Positions 1 to 11,046 of a stretch of DNA of 64,000 nucleotides are shown here, one piece after another. The stretch's first letter is position 1. Every line of letters begins with the position of its first letter. This DNA comes from Siderastrea radians. Its lineage: Eukaryota > Cnidaria > Anthozoa > Scleractinia > Rhizangiidae. The DNA is taken from contig OZ024889.1 in assembly GCA_964017195.1 (NCBI GenBank), forward strand, positions 60,473,858-60,537,857. Direction: 5' to 3'. A program made the translations under genes and the position numbers. The notes under the pieces are model-generated. The model was given only the letters and a program-made list of their open reading frames with translations, was not told the DNA's origin and searched no databases.

Positions 1-114
1 ATCCGCTACAACAAGCAGTATGTGAGGAGCGTTTTTGGCCCTGCTTGCAACAACGACAGCAAAATACACTGCGAATAAAATACAAAGAAAGGACAGCGAA
101 CGTAGCTTATACAT
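1..114 (-). CDS. Arylsulfatase-B-like gene, first coding exon (partial, runs off left edge)
   Basis: On the minus strand an ATG at 114-112 opens a frame that starts MYKLRSLSFLCILFAVYF, a typical signal peptide, followed by SRAKNAPHILLVVAD, the start of a sulfatase domain (the hILhhhADDhG motif, whose Asp residues bind the calcium ion in the family). Sulfatases of this type are lysosomal or secreted and cut sulfate esters from glycosaminoglycans. The frame is open to the window edge, so the active-site cysteine lies outside. The start is supported by a paralogous exon at 60.5-60.8 kb, where this same codon has become ATT. The exon and its upstream DNA are duplicated there. Assignment to the sulfatase family is firm; the ARSB subtype rests on the related exons nearby. 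Confidence 0.75.
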   Translation of the reverse strand, partial: MYKLRSLSFLCILFAVYFAVVVASRAKNAPHILLVVAD

Positions 115-1566
115 GTTGAAGAAGACTGCGATAAGACTACTGTTATGAAAACAAAGCAGATGCACTACCCCTTATTATAAATTTAAGAATTGTAACGCAA
201 CAACAATCAACTCATATGATGAACTTGTGATTAAAAAGGGGTAATCCCCTGGATTGAATGAGTAAGGTGGGTCGCCAAGGCTGGCACTTAGACTCGGTTT
301 ATGTTACACCCCTTCCCCCTCCCCCAGCGTTTTGTTAGTATTGCCTAACGCTTCGCTGGTACCCATTTATGAGCTTAGGTCGAGAAGAGACAAATGTCCC
401 AAGTCCCTTGTCTAAGGAACAACACAAGTGATGTAGAAATAGGGTCTTGAACCACCCTTACTCGTAAGATAAAATAAGTATTTTTTTTTTCGATAGGAAA
501 GGGGTATAGATTTTTTTTTTTCACCCACTGGTAACTGGATGGGGGATTCGAGCGGGGGTTGGGGCTTAGTTATATACGATTTTCTTATTTGTTATGACTT
601 CCGTTTCCGAGTAACGTTTCCCAGGTTGTTTGTTTTGTGCTATGTAATCATGTTTTATTTTCTTTACCAACCCAACACTATGAACTCCTTGTAAACCTTC
701 TTTTGTCTTCTTTTACTGTAATTGTTTTTTTCTTTGTTTGTGTGTGTTTGTTTGTTTGTTTTTTTTCTTTTTGAATTAGGGCAGGTCTTAACAGCGTTCC
801 ACGCATGGCGTAGTGGCCAAGACCATGTGATGTCAAAGTTTTTCAAACGGGTCGTGGGAATCTTATATAGTCCGAATCACAACTTAGATGTTTTCTTTTT
901 CTTTTTTCTGTCTCCAATTTCGTTTAGTTCTTTGCCTTTTTTCCATTGTTTACTTGCCAGCGACGTAGAGTAGATGTATTGCTGATTGTGATTGCTTGTT
1001 GCGCAAAATTTACAAGAAGGCATCACGTGTTGACGTCATGACGTCCACCTTGAATTAGTACTGCGCGTGAAGTGGTTCCAGAGTCCGAAATCTGATAGTT
1101 TTTAACATGCAAATTCGATTTTAAAGTTGATGGACTCGATCATCAATCTTAAATAAACTGGGCAGATGCAATAAAATCATCCGAAAAGTAAAAGTTTATT
1201 ATCTGTTCTATTCTATCGGGATTTCTCGGCAACTTGTTTTCGTTCATATTTGCATTCACAGGGCTCCTACTTTAATTTCAGGAGGCCCATTTCCACCGAA
1301 AACTTGAGTAAGAAGTTGATGTCAACAAAAGGATATTGGTTAAACTTTAGAATTAATACCCGTTCCATTATTTGCATGTCATTGAATAACAATTATTCTT
1401 CTTTGTTTTCAAAACTTCGTTCTTCAAAGCACTTAAGGCATTTGTAAATAAGGGGACGGGTGTTCTAAAGTTGCTCCAGGATATTTAACAAATAAAACAC
1501 TTTTTAAAACCGGCGCAAGTTTAAACAGAAGTTTATTAACCAGTTCATGAATTATCACAGGAAGCT
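115..1566. other. Upstream flank of the sulfatase gene, duplicated at 60.8-61.2 kb
   Basis: Roughly 115-460 resembles 60804-61180 in the same orientation; shared words include TAATCCCCTGGATTGAATG and TCCCTTGTCTAAGGAA. It therefore probably holds the promoter and 5' UTR of the minus-strand sulfatase gene, copied with the exon. Poly-T and T/G-rich tracts fill 480-780. The stretch at about 800-950 is a diverged copy of 4140-4290 (shared words GTGATGTCAAAG or TTGATGTCAAAAG, then AAACGGGT). No convincing coding sequence is seen in 480-1566. Confidence 0.5.
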
Positions 1567-1789
1567 CATTCAGTATTTTCGAATTGCCCATAACACATTT
1601 TGTTTGCCCCCCTCCCCCTTCCCCCCCCCGAAATTTTGCACAAGCATAGTTTCCAATTTCTCCTGGGAATGATAATCACTCTAAACCCTAATAGAAATTG
1701 AAAACAATACTTATGTAAAATTTTGGCGGGCGGGGGGGGGGGGGGAGGGCAAACTAAGTGTATTATGGGCAATTCGAAAATACCGAATG
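1567..1789. repeat. Short fold-back MITE
   Basis: The left end reads CATTCAGTATTTTCGAATTG and the right end, reverse-complemented, CATTCGGTATTTTCGAATTG. The arms then continue through CCCATAA and a C-rich run into loosely matching inner parts, giving about 90 bp per arm round a short loop. Long C and G runs lie inside the arms. No coding capacity. Confidence 0.75.
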
Positions 1790-2601
1790 TCACATGCCTC
1801 GTGTACAATCACTTTCCCTTATTATTTATTGTTCTATAGCAAACTGATTTTCTCCTTTTAAAACCCTATTTGTTTTATTATTTACTTGTTTATTGATGTT
1901 TTCTTACCAGCTATTTTTACCCATTATTAAGTACTTGGAGTTTAACAATTTTAGCTCCAATCATTGATATTTTGGCTGCCCAAATACCATCACCTTGCCT
2001 TTAGACTCTAGGTAATAACTGTAAAATCGCGATTCTTGGGGCAAAGAAAGTTGTTTCTTTTACTTTTTATTGTTGTTATTTTCAGAATTCCACCGGCGGA
2101 AATGTCAAGAAGTTCAATTTAATCTTGCCAGGGAGTCCACACCCCCTCTTCCCATACTTTAATTAGTGCCATAGGGTCTTGGGGTCGGTTGAGAGGAGGC
2201 ACTACTTCATTCCTGTAATACTGCACCCTGTCTAGTATCGTCACAACCAAGTCTCGACACTTCCTGCTGAGGTTGTTGCGTTCTGCTGGGTCAGCGGTAA
2301 TGTTGTACAGGGCAACACTAACGAGGTTTTCGGAGCTCTAACAAAACGAAATCAACATATCTGAAAAACGTAACCCTACCCTATATATCTTTCAACAGGT
2401 GTAGCGTTTTGATATGTGTTGAGGGAGATTAACTCCACACTTTTACTCTGAACCCGTAAAAGTATGAAAAATATCACTTGTTGGAACAAAAACAAACAAA
2501 CAAACAAAAACATTTCAGTATATAAGGAGATCAACAGATGAAAGTGGAACAGCGTAAAGGAAGAAGGCCATAGTAACGTATAAATTAAAGTTTGTAGGCC
2601 T

Positions 2602-2645
2602 GGGGCCCGTTTCTAGAAAGTGCTGGTAACTTTTCGGGCCCGAAG
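2602..2645. repeat. Small inverted repeat bounded by GGGCCCG / CGGGCCC
   Basis: Within the last intron of the sulfatase pseudogene, GGGCCCGTTTCT and TTTTCGGGCCCGAAG form a short imperfect hairpin. It looks like the end of a MITE, but no matching second terminus was identified. Nothing else stands out in the intron (2338-3028). Confidence 0.35.
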
Positions 2646-4746
2646 CTATATTTTAACATAAAAATCTATAGCATGGTGGTGTAGCTTTTAGCCCGCAAAT
2701 CAGCTCGAATTGTTTGGCAAACTGACAATTTTACTGCTTATCTTTAAAGACCAACAAAATTTGAATCTTTAAGGCAAAACTTGCGCTCATAAAAAAGGCA
2801 AATAATTATTTTAAAAATAGCAGAAGATTCACCACCTAAATCCGAAAAAAAAAGATATACACATTTTCAGCATTCGTTCGAGGAAATGGCTGATATCTTA
2901 ATGACATTGCAATTTTGCATCGTTGTCTTTGAGTTTACGTACGACTCTTAAACAGACACAAGCACACCCACATTGGCTTTAACCAAGGTCTAAGGAGTCA
3001 AAATTATCGTTTTTAAGCTTTGATATACCTTTTCTCCGGCAAGTGACCAGTCCAGCCCTTCATTTATGCCAGGAGTTGAATTGTGTCTTTGTTCTCCATA
3101 TCCAGCGTCCCCCTAAGTTCCGGAGGTTTAATCCAAAAACCTGAAGGCACATTCATTAGAAGCTTCATGTCACCTGACCTGAAAGCAATTCCTTCTCAGA
3201 AGTCTCCGGGGTGCGTGTCGATATTGAGAAGTATCTCCTTTCGTGGTGACGGTTCGCCATCAGAAATGGTGCTCCACATGTTCATACCGTCAAGGGTTGT
3301 TGAATCATTATCGTGAGTACCACCTGTTGGAAACGGAGAATCAGTTGTTATTTACTTGGTAAAAGGTAAGGTACATTGACAATAACTTAGAGAATTAATT
3401 AAAAAAAAAAACAAGAAGAAAAGTACAGTATTTCCAAAATGATATCACAATTCATGCCTCTTGCGTACCTATTCAATACAGACCATTGATAATAGATAAT
3501 AAGAAGGAAAGTATTGGCCAAGAGATTTCTGTTGAATGGTCAAATTTTAGGATTTGATCTTTAATCATAGTAACAAAGCTGGCCAAAGTCCTACGAGAGC
3601 GAAGCCTTAGTTATGCTCACAAAATGTACTTATTCATACTGCCATAACTGACCGACAACGTTACACCGGTCTTCAAGTAAAGCGGCTAGGTGACACCACT
3701 ATGGATATTGAAATGAACTTCCTTCCCCCAACGCCCTAGGAATGTGAGCCTGCGAACGTGCGATCATCTTAAATATCCACCCTTCTTCCAGTTCAGTTTG
3801 AGACCTCATGTCAGTTTCAGGCCTCATATTAATCACGAAGTGCCGTCAATAGTATTTACCTGGACGCCCTTTAACAGTCAGTACCCACCTCTTGGGATGG
3901 GAGATCACTAAAATCTGACGTCATCTGATCGATCGTTATCCACCCCTCCCAAGGACCAGGTCGAGAGTCCATGCAAGTGTCATGTATTGTTTTTGACAAT
4001 AAAACTAACTCTATGGATAAAATTAATCAATAAGATTAACTCTATGGATGGGGGTGGGGGGTAACACGTTACAAGGTTCAGCAGATGTTAGCCTGCGATT
4101 TTCTTTTCAATAGCCTGTAGAAAATCACGAACTTAGAAAGACACTAGACCATTTGATGTCAAAAGTTTTTAAAACGGGTTGTGCCAAAAAAGCCATCAGT
4201 TAGAAACACAATCCAAGTGTTTTGCTATCTCTTTTTTTATATTGTTTATTTTTCTTTTAGTTCTTTTCTTGTTTTGTGTGTTTGATTGTTTGCCTATGTT
4301 TGCTTTTGTTTTTTCTTACGTAGTTCACTAATTATCTTAACGAATGCAAGAGTGGCTTTAAATGTTCGTGACTTTCGTTGTCAAGAAGCACTACTGATAG
4401 GCCAGCCTGGCCATAGACAATAAACAGTAGTACAGGAAGGTACTGCTCAATAGCTTTCATTTGAATGGGCATATACGATAGAGGCCTGTACCAAAAAAAA
4501 AAAAAATCAAATGACACTACAGCCGTGTGCAACATTCACCAACGTTGGATACCAGTCCGTTACATGCATGACCTCTTTGCTTATGACTCCTTTTTTGCCG
4601 AGAATATTTCCATGGCCAAAACTGACTCCTGTCACCCCTCCCTCTCATAAGGTGGACTTCCATCCACGCAGCCGCCAGTTGTATCTGCCATACAAAGGAA
4701 TTCCTCCATTACCTGTGGTAAAAACCATAAGGGGTCTTCCCACAAT

Positions 4747-6471
4747 CTGAAAATTCAAACAATTGAATAGATATAATGGCAAATCTTGTATCAGAAATCA
4801 TTGTGACGCATCTGTTTCAATGACGATTTAAAACCTGGATTCTGTTCTTTAAACAGATCTGATTTTTGAGAGGACTCAAAGTTACTTTTTCCTTATAAAA
4901 ATTCGATTTGCAGACAAAATGCCGTCTTTATAGTTGGAAAAAAATACAGAATTTATAAGACGTCGTCATTATCAACCGTCACGTTCGTCTCCAAATCGAA
5001 TTTACTTTGTATTGGGAGCCATATCTCTATTTTTAAAAAGAAAACAGTAGAACTTGAAGTATAATTGCTTGCAGAATGAAAGAAAAGTCGTCAAGAGTAC
5101 TAACATATATATGAATTGTCAGTTCAAACTACGGTGTCTTTCTGCAGGTACTCGAGCACATTGTTCTTCTTTTGCTTGTAAGAGATTGTGTTTTGGTTGT
5201 ATTTTGGAGTTGAATTATTGTCTGTCGTTTGTTTCTTTTCTTTTACGTCGACGTCATTCGTGATCCTGTACGCACAGAAGAAACCAAACGCCGGACGACG
5301 CTCGACAAAACAATTTCACAGTGAACCCTTCTGAAAAACATTTTCTTAAATTAATTGAAACTTTTACAGCCCCGCGCGCCTTGCCATTGTCACTGTGTAC
5401 CTGCACAAAGGTTTTGATTATTTTTTGACGATTTTTGGACATTTCTTTGACATGTTTTTCATGCCTTACGCGTCATTTGGCCAATTAAATGAAGGAATTA
5501 ACTTTGAAAGGCGGAGTTGTCCAAGATTCACGTTCATCAGCTCAGTCGACTCCTCCCTCATAGTTCTTAGACTGATTAGCCACAAGAGAAGGACGTTTGG
5601 GAAAAAATCAGTTGGAAATTTGTCAAAAATATGTGAACAACTAATTCAAACTTTGGGTAAGTGCTAACGTCTAGGGCAAGACAAAAAGGTTTTGGATACT
5701 GAGTACTTGATTAAAAACTCAAACCTTGCTGCCAGTTCCTCAACTAAAAGTTTTGAACTTTGATATATATTGTATAGATGACCAACCCAATCAAGCACCG
5801 CAATGCCAAATGGTTTTTGAGCCAATCACCAGCCAGCATATGCGATGATGACATTATTCCGTTGTAATGTTGTCTCAAACACAATGAAACCGGAGTCACA
5901 TGATCACGACACCATTCAACCTCGTTCACAGGACTCTTTAAAAAAAGGAAAAAAAGTTCTGGGAAAGAGGTTGAACAGCATTGGTGTCCTCAGACAAGAA
6001 GCTTGCGTACAACTTTGCATAATTACTGATACCTAATATTAATTGTAGACCCCAGCTTTTTTTCCAAGACAAAATTATACTGGGGAAATTATGTTACTAA
6101 GGTGACCACGGCTTGTATTTTGAAAACAAAATCGTTTTCATAAGATTCCATTAAATTACAATTATATTACCTGCGATATTTTCTTCCGTTTATTCTCTTA
6201 CCGAGTTAGCGAGTGCAAAGCTTCGTAAGGTATATTAAGTATAACTTTATTCAAACACGATAACATTAATGAGCAAGAAATGCTCGTTACAAAAATATAC
6301 GTGTATTTAGAGCAATGATAAGAAAACTACAAAATAAATATAATGCATATGTATCCAGCAAATATATATCCGCTAAGAGAATTGTACAATATATAATAAG
6401 GGGAGCGCTCGCAGCCGGGTTTTTTTGGGTCTGAATCGCAATGTTAGTCATGTTTTGCGTTATCAGCTTAC
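4747..6471. other. Intron of the sulfatase pseudogene, no further feature seen
   Basis: The stretch separates two recognisable sulfatase blocks on the minus strand. It contains short open frames on both strands, but none has a recognisable domain, and no inverted repeat or tandem array was spotted. Confidence 0.4.
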
Positions 6472-6685
6472 CCAGCATCCTTCATGGCCTCAGTGATATT
6501 GCCAATTGCCTCATCCATAATATATTCACCATACCAGCATATGTCCTGCGAGTTATGTCCGTAATAAAGCTGTGTTTCTCGGTGTACTGTGTCGGGGCTT
6601 GGATCGGTTCATGAACATTTTGGAACGGCACGCACAAAAACAAAGGATTGGAAGAGCTATGGGACTTGATGACTTTCTTTGCACG

Positions 6686-8007
6686 CTGTAATTACGCAGA
6701 CAAGTAATCTTAACAACAAGAAATACAGAAAAGGATAATACACCCTTTCTTTTCGTAAAACGTCCATTGTGAAGGGGGCGGGGGGAAGGATTTAAAAATA
6801 AGGGGATTGAAATACGTTATTTCAGGGTATATTGGTACTCAGACATCATTATCTGCCAAAAATACCTCACGTTTTATAAAAGTACGTGTACAAGAATGTT
6901 CAGGGATTGTGATGTTTCAAGGTGGTCGTTTTCATTTGTTTCAGTGTTATTAATCTGCCACTTTGCCTCCTTTTCACCTCAAGGCTTGCATGAGTCGACA
7001 GAACACAGTTACCGATATCAGTGCAACTCACTGACAATCCCTGACCAAATATATATGTAACAGACTTAATCTTTCACCTGTCGCTTGACTCCGTTTGTGC
7101 TGAGCGCCTTCGCTTTCGCTGGTTAGCGACTGTGAAAGTGGACTTCGCGGCCATCTTGATAAACCTTTTCGTTTGCACCCCTTACCAGGAGATCTGGGGC
7201 AGAGTTTTGCTAAAGAGGTGAATACAGGCAAGACCGGAACGCTGGAATGCCGGAAACAGGAATTATAATTACAACAAAAACATGGTGAAACGGAATTAAA
7301 AACAATTACAATTGCTGACACAAATGAATATTTCTCGCGATTATATATTCCAAAACAATCTGTAATCCTTTAATCAGTCTAGTGTAATTATTCCCATACA
7401 AATGACATTTATACAAAAGAAAAAATTAGAAGAATTCTAATCACCAGTTAGTTTATCAGGAAAACCTGTCTCGTCACGAGGTTTGATCTGTCCCCTTGTC
7501 CATATTACGTCGCAACACTATAAACGATGATAAGCTGTGATCAGCTTTGAGAAATAGAAACCATTCTTCCCTTTCAGTAACCTGAGGTTACCCTTTCAGA
7601 TATTTTTGTTACTAAGTTTGACGTCACATCAAATTTTTATGCACCAGAAATGAGAAAAAACAGCTATTATTGGTTGATACTCGTAGCTTAAAAGGCCTAA
7701 TTAAACTGCATCAAAAAATGCAACTTGAAAGCGTTTTCTAAAAGAGTCATGAAAGCAGCATAGAAGCCGCAACTCTTGCCGATGTTTCAGCGCTTGACAC
7801 GCACACGCCTTGTTCGTGGTTTTGGATTTAGATATCAGCTAGCTTGCACAGTTTTAGCTCCGTTTCATTACATCAACGATTAAACGATAAGAATCAATAC
7901 TAAAAAAAACTCATGGGTTACGAACTGAGATCTTTATCCAGCGTACAAATAGTTGCCCAACACTTTCAACACTGAACACGTTGTATAACAAGCCGGCCTT
8001 GGAAACT
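6686..8007. other. Gene-poor stretch, nothing recognised
   Basis: The region lies between the last recognisable sulfatase exon and a possible exon at 8053. I looked for the missing central sulfatase exons (the KWHLG region) on the minus strand and did not see them. A 97-codon frame at 7028-7321 has no family resemblance. Confidence 0.3.
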
Positions 8008-8052
8008 ATGCATACAGTCGCTGTTAGAGGCATTCTCGCTCGTCAGCTTGAT

Positions 8053-8143
8053 ATGTGGAGGTTGATTCTTCTTAGCGCAACTTTTTGCCTATTTCGGGTC
8101 GGATCAGTGGACACATTGGCAAGGTTGCCACGAGATTCGTACG
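8053..8143 (+). CDS. Candidate signal-peptide first exon
   Basis: The ATG at 8053 opens MWRLILLSATFCLFRVG, a good hydrophobic signal peptide, followed by SVDTLARLPRDSY and a GTTAGT donor at 8144, leaving phase 1 (one G). An in-frame upstream ATG at 8008 would add 15 residues. The LRR/membrane gene at 46.4 kb begins with an acceptor at 46408-46409 whose exon needs one upstream base, so the two would join in phase as Glu-Tyr-Glu-Asn. That gene lacks its own signal peptide, which would fit. The distance (38 kb, mostly transposons) makes the link speculative, and phase agreement alone has a one-in-three chance. Confidence 0.35.
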
Positions 8144-8149
8144 GTTAGT

Positions 8150-8864
8150 ATACATCTAGAGTTGCTTGATCTTGCTTGTCTCCGATGAGCTAAGATTCTC
8201 TACCTTACAATGTATAAGAGCGCATTGCGTTTCCTTGGATTTGTTCATTTGTTTGTTCAGTTTGATTTTCGAAAATTCAGCAAAAAAAACAAAAAAAAAA
8301 CAAAAAAACATTGAAAAACTCTAACTATGGAACATTCTTGAAGGGGCAATCGATAACAGAAGTCAGATCTGGCGCAATTGGTACTGGTGTACACGAACCT
8401 AGCATTGTGCTTAGGCATTAACTGATTCGTTCTCAAAGAAAGGTACAGATTCTGTGCTGTAGCACAGGGGGAAAATGAGGAGGCACAAATTAGGCGCGCT
8501 TTAGGCACAGCTGAAGCACAGTTCTGGCACGACTTTATAGAAAGAAGAGGCACAGTGATGGCGCACTTTAGGCACAGCGTATGCACATTTTATGCACATG
8601 TATGCATTTTGTTTATTACTGCACATGTACAATTTTAAACGATCAACTCATGTGGAATTTAAACAGCCATCCACTTTGAATGAAAAATATTTCTGTATAA
8701 ATAATCTAATTTGAAAGATTTGAAAGTTCCGAACGAGGAAATGTTCACGAAAATTCGCCGTAGCGAAATGAATTTAATTGCTTGACACTGTATAATGTTG
8801 ATATGCGGATGATTATATGGTAATCAAACTCTTTCTAGTGAAAAGTTAGTTCAAACTCTTTTAG
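8150..8864. other. Non-coding stretch with scattered GGCACAG / GGCGC words
   Basis: Between about 8450 and 8600 the words GGCACA, GCACAG and TAGGCAC recur many times at irregular spacing, also on a GGCGC theme, which suggests a decayed short tandem repeat. A minus-strand 109-codon frame across it is a by-product of this composition. The remainder is AT-rich and unremarkable. Confidence 0.35.
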
Positions 8865-10130
8865 TAGAGTGATTTCACAAACCCCGATTCTCATATGCTA
8901 ATGAGAATCGTTAAATGCTAATGCGAAGAACAATAACGAAAGCACGCACCAAAGTTAAGGCATTGTTTTTAATTCTAAATTGCACACGTGCTGGTGTGTG
9001 ATATATGAATAGTCTTCACGGGCAACCGACAACGATAACAAAGAAATGTCATTAACTCTTTTTTATTGAACGTAAACGATCTTTCTCAACAGTTCTGTTG
9101 TCGCAAGGAAACATTACATGATGCTTATAATATGTAGAGTTAGGCCCTACATTACAAAAATATGTATTTACTTTAAGAAAACAGGAAAGAATAAATGACT
9201 GACATGGAGCAAAGCATGCTCTAATACTGAGATCATTTTTTTCTTTCAACACTTGAACCAGGTTTTAACATTTTAAACTTCCCGTGCGTAAATAGACAGT
9301 TCGACAGAAAAAGAAGACTTCTGAAACAAGACGATTGGCTTGGTGGCCAATATGAGCGCCTGTTTATATTCTTTCTTTACTTTTCCACCTTTTCCACCTT
9401 TTCCATGCTTGTCCACTTTTTCTAGCAACATTGTCCATGGTGTCCATGGCCTTAGCACACACAGTTTTTGATGCGCTTCTTTTGCGTGATCGATCTTTCT
9501 TTTCTTCTCTTCGCGTCCACCACTCCGTACTCTCCGATGAGGAAGCAGCAAACTCGTTGTCGAGTTTTCTTTTAACAGCCTCTGCTTTGCGTTGACTTGG
9601 CGTCATCGGCTTGGAATACTTTGTGAACGTTTGCCTGGCTATCAACGCAGGAGTTTCGTCTACACCTGTAGAAGTTGCGGACTGGATGGCACCGGGTTGA
9701 GACGATCGCAGAGCAGTTTTAATTATGTTTCTCATTCTTCCCGTCATTCAGTTTTTAAAAGAAAATTTGTTCCTGTTTGGGCACGTTTTACCGTGTGGTC
9801 TGTGGCATTGGCTTCAAAAAGCTCAGGGTGTTAAGTTGATCTTATAAGCATGTATGTAACATTTCCTCGCGACATCAGGTTTTTAAGAAACACTGTTTGT
9901 AAGGAACATCGCTTCATTTTAGTAAGAAGGTCGAGTTAAAAAACATGTCTTTGTTTGCTGTTGCCTGTTAGTTGTGCAAATCCTTCAGGTATCACACGTC
10001 AGCATGTGCACAATTAAGCCTTTTTGAAACAATGGTTCAACTTTGGTGCGTGCGTTCTTTATTGTTCCTCGCATTAGCATTTAACGATTCTCATTAACAT
10101 ATAAGAATCGTGGTTTGTGAAATCGCTCTA
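8865..10130. mobile_element. TIR element with ~100-bp ends, flanked by TA
   Basis: The left arm (8865-about 8963) starts TAGAGTGATTTCACAAACC; the right arm (about 10030-10130), reverse-complemented, starts TAGAGCGATTTCACAAACC. Both continue through GAGAATCGTTAAATGC and GCACGCACCAAAGTT to CATTG, with about ten mismatches in 99 positions by eye. The outermost TA on each side could be a TA target duplication, as in the Tc1/mariner group, but the terminal sequence does not identify a superfamily. The 1.27-kb body contains one 127-codon frame and no recognisable transposase, so it is probably non-autonomous. Confidence 0.8.
9364..9747 (-). CDS. Hypothetical basic 127-residue frame inside the TIR element
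   Basis: The frame begins MTGRMRNIIKTALRSSQPG and is rich in Lys, Arg and Ser. It has a middle part with KRKLDNEFAASSSESTEWW and a C-terminal repeat of short WKRWKRWK type. I recognise no family. The composition could fit a small DNA-binding or nuclear protein, for instance an accessory protein of the element, but it could also be a chance frame. There is no intron evidence and no second copy in the window to test conservation. Confidence 0.25.
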   Translation of the reverse strand: MTGRMRNIIKTALRSSQPGAIQSATSTGVDETPALIARQTFTKYSKPMTPSQRKAEAVKRKLDNEFAASSSESTEWWTRREEKKDRSRKRSASKTVCAKAMDTMDNVARKSGQAWKRWKRWKSKERI

Positions 10131-11046
10131 GTATCAAAGCAATAATTTACATGTTAGCTCAGTCTTTAATTTCATATCTTGAATGCACTGGCAATATTGA
10201 CTGACCTGTTACTTGTGTAATGATGTTACATTTGCAGTTACTTGTACACGTACAAGTGACGCGGGTAAACAAACAAACACGGCTTAATGTTTCTTATTAA
10301 ACTGCGTGCTTACCAAGGGTGTAAAGCTTCTTCCTTAAAATTTGTAGGTCTCTCTGTTGAAGTTATTTATTATCTGCAGTGTACAACGCATGAATGCATA
10401 GAAAATTGGCCACATAAGGCACAAAGCGTAACCTATGCTTCTCTACAGGAATTGAACACTAAAAAATTTCATAACATCCTAAAACTTAACTAGTACAAGC
10501 CTTTTCTGTGCATCTTATTTTTCACGGAAAGGGCACCTAAACCGTTTGTAAAAAATGTTGACCGTGTTACTCAAGATGAACGTAAGTAATCAGTTGGTTT
10601 CATGTTCATGTTTCGTTTTTCATCTTTAGAGACTCTTTTGGCGTCTTTGAATGTTCTTAAGTCGTTATCTGTTATGGGCAAAGTAAAATTGTGTACTGTT
10701 ACGCGCAGTGTTCAAACTAGCAGGCGCATTTTTGGCCACTATATCGTTATCTTCTCTTTTTATAAAAGCCTGCGACGAAAAAAAAGATACCTCCATCTGG
10801 AAAACGATTAGTAGCCTGACGTCTGCGCCAATTTTAAACTTTAACAAAATAAAGTGCGATTTTTGGCCGTGTACACCCTGAGTAGCGTGCACTTTGCAGG
10901 CCAAGTATGCTATTGCTTTTATGTTAAAAGGGCTACTGTTTTACCTCTTCTGAAAGATTACGCCCGGCGATTATGTGTATGTTAACCAACGTTAGCCCAG
11001 TTTTCAAAAAATAAAAAAGGAAAGCACGCGTAGTATATCTTAAATT
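10131..11046. other. Non-coding stretch, nothing recognised
   Basis: AT-rich sequence between the TA-flanked element and the fold-back. Short frames on both strands (60-80 codons) show no domain. No repeats noticed by eye. Confidence 0.3.

Larger units (their letters stand above)
2119..6685 (-). pseudogene. Arylsulfatase-B-like pseudogene, four 3' exons
   Basis: Four minus-strand blocks follow the ARSB order. Block 6685-6472 starts after TTACAG with RAKKVIK, then PFQNVHEP and RRTYAGMV, and ends at a GTAAGC donor; a frameshift falls before MDEAIGNITEAMKDAG. Block 4746-about 4515 carries VFTTGNGG, WRLRG, EGGVTGV and DWYPTLVNVAHG. Block 3323-3029 carries TTLDGMNMWSTISDGEPSPR, NIDTHPGDF and GDMKLLMNV. 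Block 2337-2119 is open and ends VWTPWQD then TAA. Inactivating changes: frameshifts near 6520, 4727 and in the 3' part of block three; TGA near 4650 where the family has Trp (STL-stop-EGG); TGA near 3203. The family motif TDNGG has become TGNGG, losing a calcium-binding Asp. No exons for the middle of the enzyme were found upstream. Exon 1 may be the broken one at 60.5-60.8 kb. Confidence 0.85.

Noticed and set aside
3083..3316. 77-codon plus-strand frame
   Set aside because: It is the antisense of a recognisable sulfatase exon on the minus strand.
2119..6685. TGA codons in the sulfatase exons read as selenocysteine
   Set aside because: One replaces an expected Trp, and several frameshifts accompany them; decay is the simpler reading.
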